Below are positions 48,633 to 58,244 of a stretch of 64,000 nt of DNA, piece by piece; positions within the stretch are counted from its first letter, which is position 1; every line of letters begins with the position of its first letter. The notes beneath the pieces were generated by a model. That model was not told the origin of the DNA. It saw nothing but the letters and a program-made list of their open reading frames with translations, and ran no database searches. Origin of the DNA: Jaenimonas drosophilae (taxonomy: Eukaryota > Euglenozoa > Kinetoplastea > Trypanosomatida > Trypanosomatidae); assembly GCA_030849065.1 (NCBI GenBank), contig JASAON010001587.1, positions 1 to 64,000 on the forward strand, given 5' to 3'. The translations under genes and the position numbers were made by a program.

Positions 48633-49019
48633 CGATGGTGCTCCGCTTTCTACTGAATCAGCCGCGACATTGGGTGTGTAGTAGCGGAGGTGGTGGTGGC
48701 CTGAGGCGCGATAAATAGGCCTTGGCAGCAGTGAATGAGTGTGCCACACCTCCTCCTTCACTCCTCCCCTTTTCTTCTCACCCGCGCAAATCGCGACGAT
48801 GGTGCTCTGTTCATTGCCAGGACGTACAAGTACCTTCATAATGTTTATGCGTGGGAGAGTGTGTGTGCGCACCAACACACACATTCTTCATGTTATATTC
48901 ATATCCGTGTACCTCTTCTTTTGTCATCATCCTTTCTTGTCTATCTTCACAGCTTTAGGAACACACACTATCCCAGCAGAGCAACACACCACCTACAACA
49001 ACGTCATTTATTGGTAGCC
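48633..49019. other. Intergenic region MINDY-eIF3d
   Basis: An in-frame ATG at 48735 would add 95 residues to eIF3d, but this part is Ser/His/Leu-rich, unlike the family, and lies upstream of the best splice acceptor. It is read as untranslated. Confidence 0.7.
48911..48952 (+). promoter_or_regulatory. Predicted trans-splice acceptor for eIF3d
   Basis: A 39-base pyrimidine-rich tract (48911-48949) ends with cacag, AG at 48951-48952, 68 bases before the ATG at 49020. It supports that start over the ATG at 48735. Confidence 0.65.
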
Positions 49020-50582
49020 ATGGAGTTTGAGCTTCCCAACTGCCACTTTGATACCCCCTTTTCCTGGGGCCCTCCGTCGGAGGAGATGACCATGTCCGAT
49101 GCCCCATTTCATCTCTACCTAAAGAGCTACGATATTGGCGTGGAGGATTGGTACGCAGGCATGCGCATGCGCGATGTGGCGGCCGAGAGGAAGCACGACC
49201 CCAGCGGCTTCACCACCGTGAAGGATGAGGCCCGTATCAACGCCCTCAAGAACATCCGTGCCAAGGCCACCCTCAACACCCGCCGCCACCCCAACACCTA
49301 CAACAACCAGCAGCGCCGTCGTTGGGGAAACAACAACAACAACTACTACAACTCCCGCGCCAAGGTCCAGGAGCTCCCCAGCACCATCAACTTCACCCCC
49401 GATGCCAACATCCTCGCCGAGTTCTCCCAGAGCGAGCTCTCCAAGCACCCGGTGCAGCAGCTGCCCAAGTACACCGACATGCTGCGTTGCGGCCAGCCCT
49501 TGCTCTTCGATGGTGCCATGGATAAGGCCTCCTGCGCAAAGCCCATCCACCTCAAGGAGGACGACCTCGAGGCGGACTTTTACTCCCGCCCCACCACCCT
49601 CGACGACCCGCACCTGCGCAAGGTGGCCAGCGACTACCGCAACGGCAACCGCCGCGTGGTCATCACGACGGAGGAGGTTCTCTGCGCGCTTATGTCGAGC
49701 TACCGCTCCATCAACCCATGGCACATCAGCGTGGCCCGCTCCCGCAATGTGGTGCTCCTCACCAAGGAGGAGGAGGGCTGCATCGAGATGCAGTGGGTGG
49801 GCGAAACCGCCCCGCTCGACGCACGTCCCAGCGAGGCCGACCAAACCGCCACACGCCGTACCTCCGCCCTTGGTGCGGAGGGCAGCCTTGCCCATGAGGC
49901 CTTCATCCGTGCTTGCTGCACGCGCTCCCGTGCGCAGGTGAAGTCGGACCGCAACCCCTTTGAGAAGACCCAGCCACGCATGTACGTCTACCGCAAATTC
50001 ACCCTCTACCCGGACACCCCCAACTGCTACGATGTGGTGGTGCGGTCTGAGGTGGATGCGATGAGCTCCCGCGGGGGATCGCAGCTCACCTCCATCCGTC
50101 TCTTTGGTTTGCTCGAGCTGCCGCCAAAGAACCCAACCGACCAGGCCTGGCGCGAGTCTCTGCTCACCTGGGGTGCCGCCGCACTCCCGCATGAGTGCAA
50201 GACCAACACGTGCAAGATTCTGCGCTGGGTGGCCCTCTCCCTCGTGTCAGGGGCGGAGCAGATGAAGATTGGCTTCATCTCACGCACCCCGCAGAAGTCA
50301 TCCAAGGCGGGGGCGGTCGCGGCGGAGGAGACGACGCACGAGATCTTGGCCGTACACACGCACGACCCCAAGTCTCTCATTTCACAGCTCGGCGTGCGCG
50401 TGGAGCAGCTTTGGGGTGTCGTGGATACCTACGTCCAGGCCATCTTTGAGAAGGTGGAGGACTCTGCCACGCTGCTGAAGCCCAGCGAGAAGACGAGCGT
50501 CTTCTTGGCTGAGATCGACGACGACGACGATGATGACGAGGACGAGGATGATGATGATGAGGATGATGAGGATGACGAATAA
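49020..50582 (+). CDS. EIF3D: Translation initiation factor 3 subunit D
   Basis: A 520-residue subunit of eIF3, the complex that recruits the 40S ribosome to mRNA; in animals eIF3d also binds some caps. Family segments include MEFELPNCHFDTPFSWGPP, TINFTPDANILAEFSQSELS, RVVITTEEVLCALMSSYRS and VARSRNVVLLTKEEEGCIEM. The Arg/Asn/Tyr-rich stretch near 95-110 (RRRWGNNNNNYYNSRAK) corresponds to the RNA-binding region of eIF3d. The C-terminal end is a run of about 20 Asp/Glu, longer than in most homologues. Codons are strongly C/G-ending, in line with high expression. Confidence 0.95.
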   Translation: MEFELPNCHFDTPFSWGPPSEEMTMSDAPFHLYLKSYDIGVEDWYAGMRMRDVAAERKHDPSGFTTVKDEARINALKNIRAKATLNTRRHPNTYNNQQRRRWGNNNNNYYNSRAKVQELPSTINFTPDANILAEFSQSELSKHPVQQLPKYTDMLRCGQPLLFDGAMDKASCAKPIHLKEDDLEADFYSRPTTLDDPHLRKVASDYRNGNRRVVITTEEVLCALMSSYRSINPWHISVARSRNVVLLTKEEEGCIEMQWVGETAPLDARPSEADQTATRRTSALGAEGSLAHEAFIRACCTRSRAQVKSDRNPFEKTQPRMYVYRKFTLYPDTPNCYDVVVRSEVDAMSSRGGSQLTSIRLFGLLELPPKNPTDQAWRESLLTWGAAALPHECKTNTCKILRWVALSLVSGAEQMKIGFISRTPQKSSKAGAVAAEETTHEILAVHTHDPKSLISQLGVRVEQLWGVVDTYVQAIFEKVEDSATLLKPSEKTSVFLAEIDDDDDDDEDEDDDDEDDEDDE

Positions 50583-51603
50583 GCCCCTCTCACTCCCGCT
50601 AACCAACTCTTCATGAAGATAAGATGAGTGGTGCAACTACCCCACAAGTTGGTGGTTGGTTGGTGGACTAAGACAACATTAAGCACACGAGGTCGTTCCA
50701 TGGGTGAAGGTGGCACAAACCTACAACACATAAGCAACCATCACATACTAAGCCCCACAACCTCTCCTCCACACACACACACACACAGGGTGGGGAGGTG
50801 GGTTGGGGGAGCATGGGAGGCGATGACGGAAAATATTGTAAGACCAACAAAAAAAATAGATGATTTTCATGTGGTGGTTGGGTGTACTTGCGTGTTGTGT
50901 GCATGTACATCTCACCACCCTCTGTGGCTCATCAATTGGATACTCGTTTAGTGAAGGCGACTTCACTCCACTTCACCACAATCACTATGCCCACACATCA
51001 TGTGTATAGCCTCCCTCTCCTTCACCTTCTTCTCGTTATTCTGTAGTGTTCGACCTTCTTCACTGTGCTCTCGTGGAATGGTAGCCCCCCTCTCCGAACA
51101 GGCACCTCGACGCTGAACCCATCTTCAGTCCACCACCCATCTTTGAGTATTTCTTCTTGTTTATCCCATACCCCCACACCACCATCAGAAAAGCACACGC
51201 AGATACCGCCACCCCTCTTCGATTCGGCCAGCAATTATATGGCGCCGCGCTTGACGTACTAAATAAACGCCATTCATTGTCGGAGCACGCAGACCGCTGA
51301 GCCAGCAAGCTCCGCCAACCTCCACGGCGCATATCTCTCCCCTCGTGCACGCACCGACCATCCTGTTGCACACACAATAATACGTGCTTCACCCCTTGTG
51401 CTTCACGTTGTTGCTGCAGTAGAGACTCTATATAAGCTCGTATTCATTCGGGAGGAATCGCTCTGTCTTTGATCGTTGTTGTGAAGGTGAAGGTTTTTTT
51501 TGTACGTGTTGTGTGCGGACGTGTTTCGTTGTGAAAGTAGTTGGTTGTTGTCGTTGTTGGTGTTCTCGTTGTTGTTGGTTTAATCGGATTGTGTTGGCTC
51601 AAC
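50583..51603. other. Long intergenic region eIF3d-CNNM-like
   Basis: 1.02 kb with a CA microsatellite at 50770-50787, several pyrimidine tracts (51008-51040, 51140-51165) and T runs near 51493-51500. No supported gene. The CNNM frame is open from 51541 but lacks ATG until 51604. Confidence 0.6.
50770..50787. repeat. (CA)n microsatellite
   Basis: Nine tandem ca units between eIF3d and the CNNM-like gene. Confidence 0.9.
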
Positions 51604-53016
51604 ATGACCCACGAAGGAGCTCCGCTGACGTCGATGCAGCTTGCATTGAGCTACATTGGCATCGTTCTTCTCGTTGTTACGGCGGGCTGCACCGCCGGGC
51701 TGCAGGTCGCACTCTTCTCCATTGACAGGATTTTTCTGCGCGTCTTGCGCACCACAGGGGATGCCACGCAGCGGGCCCACGCCAAGCAGCTCCTCCACCT
51801 CCTCAGCCTTCAGCACTGGACTCTCGTATCTCTCATTCTCATCAACGCCTCGTGTATGATGGCCCTGCCCATCTTGCTGGAGTGGGTATTTGATCAGCTC
51901 ACCGCCCTCATCGTCTCCATCACGGCGGTTCTCTTTCTGGGCGAGGTTATTCCCCTCGCCGTCTTCGTGCGCTGGGCCATTCCCATCTGTGGCAGCCTCT
52001 CCATGATCATTTGGGCCGCCATCGTCATCACCGCGCCGGTGAGCTTCCCTGTGGGAAAGTTGCTGGATCGGTTGTTGGGGAGTGAGGAGGAGCTGCTCGA
52101 CCGTGATGAGCTCGCCGCCCTCATTATTGGGCCAAAAAATGAAGAAGATACCACTCATGGACCAGAGGATGAGGAGCTCTCTACGACGGCACCGAGCACC
52201 ACGAGCGCTCGACGTACCAGCGATGCACGCGATGTGGTGGTGGAGCCAGCGGGGGAGAGCCGACCCCAAGACAAGCGCAGCCGAGGACTACCTCAGCTCA
52301 CGGAGGAGGAGGTGAAGATGATGACGGGTGCGATGCAGCTCTCCTCCGACACCGTCCAGGAGCACCTCCGCACCAAGGAGTCTGCCGCCTTTATGGTCTC
52401 CTCACGTGCCCCACTTGACCGCGATACGCTGGAGAGCATTCTCCACTCCGGCTTCAGCCGCATCCCCGTCTTCTTTGGTGATGACCGCCGCCACATTGTT
52501 GGCGCCCTCATTGTTAATTCACTCGTATCGTTGTGCTACAAGAACCCCGACCCTCCCCCACTTGCCGGGGACTACCCACTGCGAGAGGTGATGCGGCTGT
52601 CTGAGACCAGCTCGCTCTACGACGCCTACATGGCCTTCCGCAGTGGTCGATCCAACATGGCAGTGGTGTACGATAGCCAGGGGCTGATGATGGGGCTCAT
52701 GACCCTCACCGACGTGCTCGCCGCGATGTATCACGCCGACCTCAGCCACAAGCCAATGGTCAATCCGCAGGGTATTCGTCGGCAGCACAAGATGGTGGAG
52801 CTCGTGGATGGCATGAAGCTTCTCAACGCCGCACGGCGTGGAGGCAATGCCTCCTTCTCCATCCGCGACGCCCACTCTCCATGTAGCCTACAGGTGGACG
52901 ACCCTCCTGTGGGTAGTGCCTCCAGCCCCACACGTGCTCCACCCGTCATGCTTTCCGACACCGCCTCTTCGCGGTGCCCATCGCCGGTTGGTATGCGTAG
53001 CGTTGGAAGCACCTAA
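51604..53016 (+). CDS. CNNM/CorC-like membrane protein (DUF21 plus CBS pair)
   Basis: A 470-residue protein. Residues about 10-160 carry a DUF21/CNNM transmembrane domain with four hydrophobic segments: LALSYIGIVLLVVTAGCTAG, LVSLILINASCMMALPILLE, ALIVSITAVLFLGEVIPLAV and AIPICGSLSMIIWAAIVITA. The motif LFLGEVIPLAV is characteristic. A Glu/Ser/Thr linker leads to a CBS pair (about 240-385), including SGFSRIPVFFGDDRRHIVGA and SNMAVVYDSQGLMMGLMTLT. The C-terminal tail is Ser/Pro-rich and probably disordered. The family includes Mg2+ transporters and regulators (CNNM, Mam3, CorC), so divalent cation handling is the best guess. The first in-frame ATG is at 51604; placing the start here shortens the first hydrophobic stretch seen in the longer open frame. 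Confidence 0.9.
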   Translation: MTHEGAPLTSMQLALSYIGIVLLVVTAGCTAGLQVALFSIDRIFLRVLRTTGDATQRAHAKQLLHLLSLQHWTLVSLILINASCMMALPILLEWVFDQLTALIVSITAVLFLGEVIPLAVFVRWAIPICGSLSMIIWAAIVITAPVSFPVGKLLDRLLGSEEELLDRDELAALIIGPKNEEDTTHGPEDEELSTTAPSTTSARRTSDARDVVVEPAGESRPQDKRSRGLPQLTEEEVKMMTGAMQLSSDTVQEHLRTKESAAFMVSSRAPLDRDTLESILHSGFSRIPVFFGDDRRHIVGALIVNSLVSLCYKNPDPPPLAGDYPLREVMRLSETSSLYDAYMAFRSGRSNMAVVYDSQGLMMGLMTLTDVLAAMYHADLSHKPMVNPQGIRRQHKMVELVDGMKLLNAARRGGNASFSIRDAHSPCSLQVDDPPVGSASSPTRAPPVMLSDTASSRCPSPVGMRSVGST

Positions 53017-53363
53017 AAAAGTTGTACTGCCTCTTCCCCCCCCCCCTCAGCGCATGGTGGTGGGTGGAGTGCGGTGCGGGAGTCATCTCCTGTGCCTCCC
53101 GCGTTCGAAGATGTGTTGTTGTTGTTGTTGTTGTTGTGCCTTATTGTTATGATCCCCAAGATCGATGTGTGTGTGTGTGTGGGAGTCATTCCTTCCCCCG
53201 CTCCGCAGATGAAGAAGAATACCCACTCCCGCAGACTCCTTCATGGTGTTCTGTCAGTGATTCTGTTTTTTTTTTGGATTGATGCATCATTTCTGATGGA
53301 CTACCTACACCTTTGCTCTTGTTGTGATACTTTTCACAGTAGCTGTGAATAGTTACTAGGTTC
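53017..53363. other. Intergenic region CNNM-like-small protein
   Basis: Contains a C12-13 run near 53036-53047, a (ttg) repeat and a (tg) repeat. Untranslated as far as can be seen. Confidence 0.65.
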
Positions 53364-53672
53364 ATGAATAACTTACTTCTTCCACAGCAAGACTTCGTGT
53401 ACGTGGTGCGGTGTGAGAGCAGCTCCACCGTTGTGTTCGTCGCCTGCCCCCAATCTGGCCGATATGGAGACGTTCGCAAGACGCTCGCAGGATTGCTGCA
53501 GGTTCCCTTCTGCTCCGTCAATATAGCACCATTTCAGAATAGTGGTAGTGAGGATGAGCATCCAGTACCCTTCGACGACCACCTGACGGTGGGGCCTCTA
53601 CCACCAGATGCCCCGCAGCTTCGTGCCAGTATTCTTAACCGCGATCAAGCTGGTAGGTGGTTCCTCGCGTAG
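53364..53672 (+). CDS. Small protein, possible ubiquitin-like/elongin B-like fold
   Basis: A 102-residue frame with ATG at 53364. Strand-helix-strand order resembles the ubiquitin-like fold of elongin B: FVYVVRCESSSTVVFVACPQ, then helix YGDVRKTLAGLLQVP, then CSVNIAPFQN, FDDHLTVGPL and a tail like the end of that family. No diglycine ends the protein (it ends GRWFLA), so conjugation is not expected. The gene lies between two normal neighbours with adequate spacing for its own UTRs, and its codon use matches theirs. The fold assignment is my own pattern reading and is weak. Coding status is likely, function unknown. Confidence 0.6.
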   Translation: MNNLLLPQQDFVYVVRCESSSTVVFVACPQSGRYGDVRKTLAGLLQVPFCSVNIAPFQNSGSEDEHPVPFDDHLTVGPLPPDAPQLRASILNRDQAGRWFLA

Positions 53673-54030
53673 AAGAGAGCGCACTCCAACAACAACAACA
53701 TCATTCTCCTACTCCGCATTCAGCGTAACTCCTGTTGTGATAGCGTCATGATCATGATCATGCTGTTCCGTTGGTTGAGGTGCGTGCATCAATACGCTTG
53801 CTCCTCTTCTCTCTATCTCAACCTGTGTTGATCCCTTTTCTTCACCACAATCTGCCTCGCCCTCCGCCCACAACGAAGTCTTCTTCTTCTTCTTCTCTCC
53901 ATCCTACTTCTCCTTCTCCTTGTTGTTGTGCTTAGATAACCACTCAGATACACACGCAAGAAGAGACCTTGGACTCATTGTGTGGAGGTGGGCTAGGCAG
54001 ACTGCAGCTCTACAGGCTTCCAACTCAACC
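53673..54030. other. Intergenic region small protein-KRR1
   Basis: Includes a palindrome catgatcatgatcatg at about 53747-53762 and the pyrimidine tract before KRR1. The KRR1 frame is open from 53920 but without ATG. Confidence 0.65.
53879..53935 (+). promoter_or_regulatory. Predicted trans-splice acceptor for KRR1
   Basis: A 42-base run of almost pure pyrimidine (tcttcttcttcttcttctct and onward) is followed by a TTG stretch and cttag, AG at 53934-53935, 95 bases before the ATG. Confidence 0.65.
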
Positions 54031-55047
54031 ATGGCAGAGAACACCAACTCCAAGTACCACGTGCCGGAGCTCACGCAGGACGTCGTGCCCGGCGGTGCGT
54101 GTTGCGCGGCCGAGACCACCTTCGCCACCCTCTTCCCCTCCTACTTAGAGAGCTACATCAAGGGGGTGTGGCCGGCGGTGGAGGAGGTGCTGGCACAGCA
54201 CCAACTAGTGGGTAAGTTGGACCTCCTCGAGGGAAGCATGACGGTGGGAACCACACGCCGAACATGGGACCCCTACGCGATTGTAAAGGCACGCGACTTC
54301 ATTAAGCTCCTCGCACGGAATGTGCCACTCGCCCAGGCGCAGAAGATCTTCCAGACGGAGATCACCTGCGACATCATCAACATTGCCATGAAGGGCGGCA
54401 ACACACGCCGCTTCGTGAAGCGTCGGGACCGTCTCATCGGGCCCAAGGCTCAGACCTTGAAGGCACTGGAGATCCTCTCCGGGTGCTACGTGCTGGTGCA
54501 GGGAAAAACCGTGGCGGTGATGGGGCCGGTGAAGGGGACGCAGATGGTGCGCAAGATTGTGGAGGACTGCATGGATAACATTCATCCCATTTATGGTCTG
54601 AAGCAGCTCCTCATCAAGCGGGAGCTTAGTAAGCGGGAGGACATGAAGCACGAGGACTGGTCCAGGTACCTCCCCGTGTATAAGAAGAGTCTCCCCAATA
54701 AGGAGAAGCAGAAGGCGGTGCGCAAGGCCAAGAAGGAGCGGGCGAAGGAGATCAAGGCCAAGACGGCCAACAAGGTGCGGGCCATCTTCCCGCCCGCCCC
54801 ACCCAAGCGGCTGGAGGATATTGCGATGGAGAGTGGCAAGGCCTTTCTCGTCAAACCCGCCAAGCAACGTCGAGATGACTTTGAGCTGCGGAAGGATGAG
54901 GCTAGTGCGCCGGCACAGAGCCACGTTAACTCACGTCGTGCCTCAGCACATGATGGTGGTGCTGGGAAGAAGGATGACCGCAAGGGTGGTGGTGGTGGTG
55001 GTGCTCGACGGAACGACGGCCCAGCAAAACCACGGCAGCGCCACTAA
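54031..55047 (+). CDS. KRR1: KRR1 small-subunit processome component
   Basis: A 338-residue KH-domain protein required for 18S rRNA maturation in the nucleolus. Family segments are TRRTWDPYAIVKARDFIKLL, ARNVPLAQAQKIFQTEITCD and FVKRRDRLIGPKAQTLKALE. The last holds the KH-like region (about 125-195) with an atypical loop in place of GxxG. It continues with HPIYGLKQLLIKRELSKR. The C-terminal third is Lys/Arg-rich and then Gly/Arg-rich (KGGGGGGARRNDGPAKPRQR), as expected for pre-rRNA binding. The first in-frame ATG is at 54031. Confidence 0.95.
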   Translation: MAENTNSKYHVPELTQDVVPGGACCAAETTFATLFPSYLESYIKGVWPAVEEVLAQHQLVGKLDLLEGSMTVGTTRRTWDPYAIVKARDFIKLLARNVPLAQAQKIFQTEITCDIINIAMKGGNTRRFVKRRDRLIGPKAQTLKALEILSGCYVLVQGKTVAVMGPVKGTQMVRKIVEDCMDNIHPIYGLKQLLIKRELSKREDMKHEDWSRYLPVYKKSLPNKEKQKAVRKAKKERAKEIKAKTANKVRAIFPPAPPKRLEDIAMESGKAFLVKPAKQRRDDFELRKDEASAPAQSHVNSRRASAHDGGAGKKDDRKGGGGGGARRNDGPAKPRQRH

Positions 55048-55445
55048 CAGAATGGAGAACTGTGTTCTCGGTCTTCGATTAAGCAATTAAGGAAGGTGTA
55101 AGTTGGCCCGTCCAGCGGGCCGTGTGGAGCTTGGCCAACCAACTCACGCGTCGTGTGTTTGTTGTGGCTGTAGAGCACGACTCTGATGCATTCTGTGTGT
55201 GATACGTGTGTGTGTGTGTGTTGCTTGAACAACACCTCTCTCCTCGTTTTTCTTCTTGTTGTCCTTTCTAGCGGTCGGCTTCTTCTTTGTGTGTTTGTTG
55301 CTGCGGTTGCTGGGGTACTTATACATTGCCCTCCTCCGCACATCCACATCACCGTCGAAACTCGGCCCGCAATCTCCCGCCATCTCAGTGGAAGCACCCC
55401 TATGCTATACCGACGAAACAAGAACAAGATTGTACGTGAGCTTCA
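55048..55445. other. Intergenic region KRR1-SulP transporter
   Basis: Contains a TG microsatellite (about 55206-55221) and the SulP acceptor region. No coding sequence. Confidence 0.65.
55240..55271 (+). promoter_or_regulatory. Predicted trans-splice acceptor for SulP transporter
   Basis: Tract tttttcttcttgttgtcctt then tctag, AG at 55270-55271, 175 bases before the ATG at 55446. No ATG-initiated long frame intervenes. Confidence 0.5.
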
Positions 55446-58244
55446 ATGACAACGGTTGGAGCCTCAAGTGATGGCGATGGCCTCGCCTATCGTGATGTGG
55501 ACGATCTCGGTAGTGTGGGACTGAGCTCTGGCAAGCGGAGCTGCCTTTACAACTACCTCTCCTGCCTCCTGTGGCCATCACCCTCATCAACCAAGGGGAA
55601 GAGCTGGTGGATGCGTTTCTTGCTCGAGGAGCACTGGACGGATGGCTCACTCATTGCACTCAAGGTGGATATTTTTTCGGGCCTCACGTTGGCCGTTGCC
55701 CAGGTTGCCCCCTCCATCGCCTTTGCGTTGATGGGCCACGGCCCACCCCTCACGGGTCTCTTCTCCTCCTTCTTCCTTGGAATGATCTGCTGCCTCTTCG
55801 GAGGCCGTCCAGGGCAGATCACCGCCATCGCCGGTGCGGTGGTGGTGCTCTATCCAAACCTCGTTGATAAGCACGGTTATGGTGCCGTGTGTGCAGTTTC
55901 TGTCATTGCAGGAGCAATGATCGTCTTGCCTGGCGTCTTCCGTATTGCCCGCCTTGTACGGCTGCTTCCCTCCGCACTTATGGTGGGTTTCTGCAACGGA
56001 CTGGCACTCTCCATGGTTAAGAATGAGATCCACTCCTTCAAGGATGCTCAGGGCCACTACATCCAAGGGAAGCAAGCCCTCAACACCTCCATCATTTGCA
56101 TCGTGTCCTTTGCCATCATGATGTTGATGCCCTACTTCACCAAGATGGTACCCGCCGCCTTCACCGCCATTGTTGTGGGCACCGCGATGGAGTACATCTT
56201 CCACATGAATACCATCACCATTGGTGAGCTCTACGAGCTCCACGGTGACTTCCCACGCCCTCAGGTGCCAGACATGGACTGGTCAAACTCCGACGCCATG
56301 AAGGAGGTGATGCTCTACTCCTTCCTCACCGCCGTCATCTCCTGCATTGAATCCTTCATGAGCGGGTACAAGATTCAGCAGCTGACGGAGACACCAACCA
56401 ACTTTGAGCGCGAGTCCATCGCACTCGGGGTGGCCCACATCGTCAATGGCTTCTTCCAAGGGATGCCCGGATGTGTAGTTTTTGGTCCGTGCATCCTCAA
56501 CCTCGAGTGTGGCAGCGGCACACGTCGGCTGTCCAGCTTCATTTGTGCTCTTCTCATGGTGATCATTCCTGTGGCGCTCTACTTTGTCATTGGAATCATC
56601 CCGATGGGTGCTCTCTCCGCCGTTGTCTTTGGCGTATCATCCAAGACGGCGGATTGGCGGATGCTCGCCATGATTCTTCTCCGCCGCATTTCCTTGCAGG
56701 AGTCCGTCGTGGCCCTCGTCGTCACCGTCGTAACGGTCTTCACTGACCTCGCCGTGGGTGCCGCCGCAGGCTTCACCGCTGCCCTCCTCTTCTTTATGTG
56801 GAATATGGCCAGAGGTCGGGTGAGTATGCGGCCAATGGAGAACACCGCGCCGTTTGCGATGCATCCCGCCCTGCCTCCCGCCCCACCAGCCTCTCGCATC
56901 CTCTCCGCAACCAACTTGGATGATGATGATGAATATCCGCTCCGAAAACGAATCATCTCATTTGAGGACTCCACCTCATCCACCCTTACCGGTGATGCTC
57001 CAAGACGACGACGTGGTGCTGCAGGCCGCGAGGACGAGGGAGCTGCTGAAACCGCCACCACCACGACGGCGTCCACGACCACACATCTACGGCACGTGGA
57101 TATTGCTACCGCACCCATCACTCCCATGCGCTCCTTTGCTGGCCCCGCCATCACCGGAGTTGGCGCACCCGCACACACGATGGAAGTTAACTTCCTCCAC
57201 ATTGACGTGGACCCCGTCTTTCCGGACATCAAGGTGCTGCGAGTGAAGCTGCGCGGGGTGCTCTTCTTTGGTTCCTGTGTGGAGTTTGTGGATGGTATGA
57301 TGGACATGCTCCACACACATCACGGGGAGATGTTTATGAAGGTGACGGACCTCATTCTCGATTTTCAGCTCGGCATGATGCCCGTGATGGACTTCTCAGC
57401 GGCGGAGGCCATTCAGGACGCGGCAAAAATCTTGCTCAAGCGCGGTATTCGCACCCACACGCAGAACATGGATCCAATGAGCTGGGCGTGCTTTGAACGC
57501 TGCCGCCGCTACTTTGAGGATGTGGTGGAGGACAACGTCAACAACACCAAACATGTGTGCTACGTGCGTCGCATGCTGAACCACTTCGCCCACCGCAAAG
57601 TCTGTGGTGGATTTGGTGCGGAGAGCCCATCCACCTCTGCGGGTCTCGATGATGATGTCTTTCTCCGGGCCACCAACTTCCTGGCGGAGGATGGCGGTGG
57701 TGTGGAGCCCACAATGGATGATGCAACAGAACGCGTCTTCACCTCAACCGAGGTGCAGCTGACCTTTGTGGAAACCGTGAAGGTTGGCTTCCCCATCTAC
57801 CGAGAGGCCTTTGGTATCACCGTCCCCGTCTTTGATACCGTGGATGGTTGGGTGAAGCGGGTGGAGGCGGCCACGCTCACGGCGCAAGGGAACCCGTTGT
57901 GCTGGGGCCTCACCCCAGATCCACCCTTTCATCGCAAGTTTGGGGATATCGGGAGGTTGTGGTTCCGACGCATTCCACAGCTCGACGTGCCGGCGGAAGG
58001 AGGACCGTCGATACCACACGGCACACCTCCCTCATTCCGGGAGCCACCAACGTGTTTTGAGCAGCGGCCGCGCTTTCCGGGCCAGGGCTACGCCAAGGCC
58101 GAGCGACTCACCCGCCGGGAATGGAGGAGCATCAAGGCCTATGTGTGCAAGCGGCTCTTCCACAGCCCACCTCCACCGGAGCTGGGCATCGTCGCCGCAC
58201 GCATGCAGCGCTTTGGCAAGGAGGTGGCTGACGGCTTTGTATAG
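55446..58244 (+). CDS. SulP-family anion transporter with STAS domain
   Basis: A 932-residue membrane protein. Residues about 75-480 carry the SulP transport core with ten or more hydrophobic segments, including DIFSGLTLAVAQVAPSIAFA, GLFSSFFLGMICCLFGGRPG, QITAIAGAVVVLYPNL and VVFGPCILNLECGSGTRRLS. The STAS domain lies at about 579-692 (HIDVDPVFPDIKVLRVKLRG, LILDFQLGMMPVMDFSAAEA). A Ser/Thr/Arg linker with a TTTTASTTT stretch separates them. The C-terminal 240 residues have no recognised domain and probably face the cytosol. The family exchanges sulfate, bicarbonate, molybdate or organic anions; substrate is not readable. The LFGGRPGQITAIAGA motif is more like the bacterial BicA/SulP branch than animal SLC26. 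Confidence 0.92.
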   Translation: MTTVGASSDGDGLAYRDVDDLGSVGLSSGKRSCLYNYLSCLLWPSPSSTKGKSWWMRFLLEEHWTDGSLIALKVDIFSGLTLAVAQVAPSIAFALMGHGPPLTGLFSSFFLGMICCLFGGRPGQITAIAGAVVVLYPNLVDKHGYGAVCAVSVIAGAMIVLPGVFRIARLVRLLPSALMVGFCNGLALSMVKNEIHSFKDAQGHYIQGKQALNTSIICIVSFAIMMLMPYFTKMVPAAFTAIVVGTAMEYIFHMNTITIGELYELHGDFPRPQVPDMDWSNSDAMKEVMLYSFLTAVISCIESFMSGYKIQQLTETPTNFERESIALGVAHIVNGFFQGMPGCVVFGPCILNLECGSGTRRLSSFICALLMVIIPVALYFVIGIIPMGALSAVVFGVSSKTADWRMLAMILLRRISLQESVVALVVTVVTVFTDLAVGAAAGFTAALLFFMWNMARGRVSMRPMENTAPFAMHPALPPAPPASRILSATNLDDDDEYPLRKRIISFEDSTSSTLTGDAPRRRRGAAGREDEGAAETATTTTASTTTHLRHVDIATAPITPMRSFAGPAITGVGAPAHTMEVNFLHIDVDPVFPDIKVLRVKLRGVLFFGSCVEFVDGMMDMLHTHHGEMFMKVTDLILDFQLGMMPVMDFSAAEAIQDAAKILLKRGIRTHTQNMDPMSWACFERCRRYFEDVVEDNVNNTKHVCYVRRMLNHFAHRKVCGGFGAESPSTSAGLDDDVFLRATNFLAEDGGGVEPTMDDATERVFTSTEVQLTFVETVKVGFPIYREAFGITVPVFDTVDGWVKRVEAATLTAQGNPLCWGLTPDPPFHRKFGDIGRLWFRRIPQLDVPAEGGPSIPHGTPPSFREPPTCFEQRPRFPGQGYAKAERLTRREWRSIKAYVCKRLFHSPPPPELGIVAARMQRFGKEVADGFV

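Noticed and set aside
48735..49019. N-terminal extension of eIF3d from an upstream in-frame ATG
   Set aside because: The extension is unlike eIF3d and is interrupted by the best splice acceptor at 48951-48952.
51428..51440. TATA-like sequence ctatataagctcg
   Set aside because: Trypanosomatid protein genes are not transcribed from individual TATA promoters; likely chance within an AT-rich stretch.
53747..53762. Palindrome catgatcatgatcatg
   Set aside because: A short simple repeat of catgat; no associated gene, transposon end or structure.
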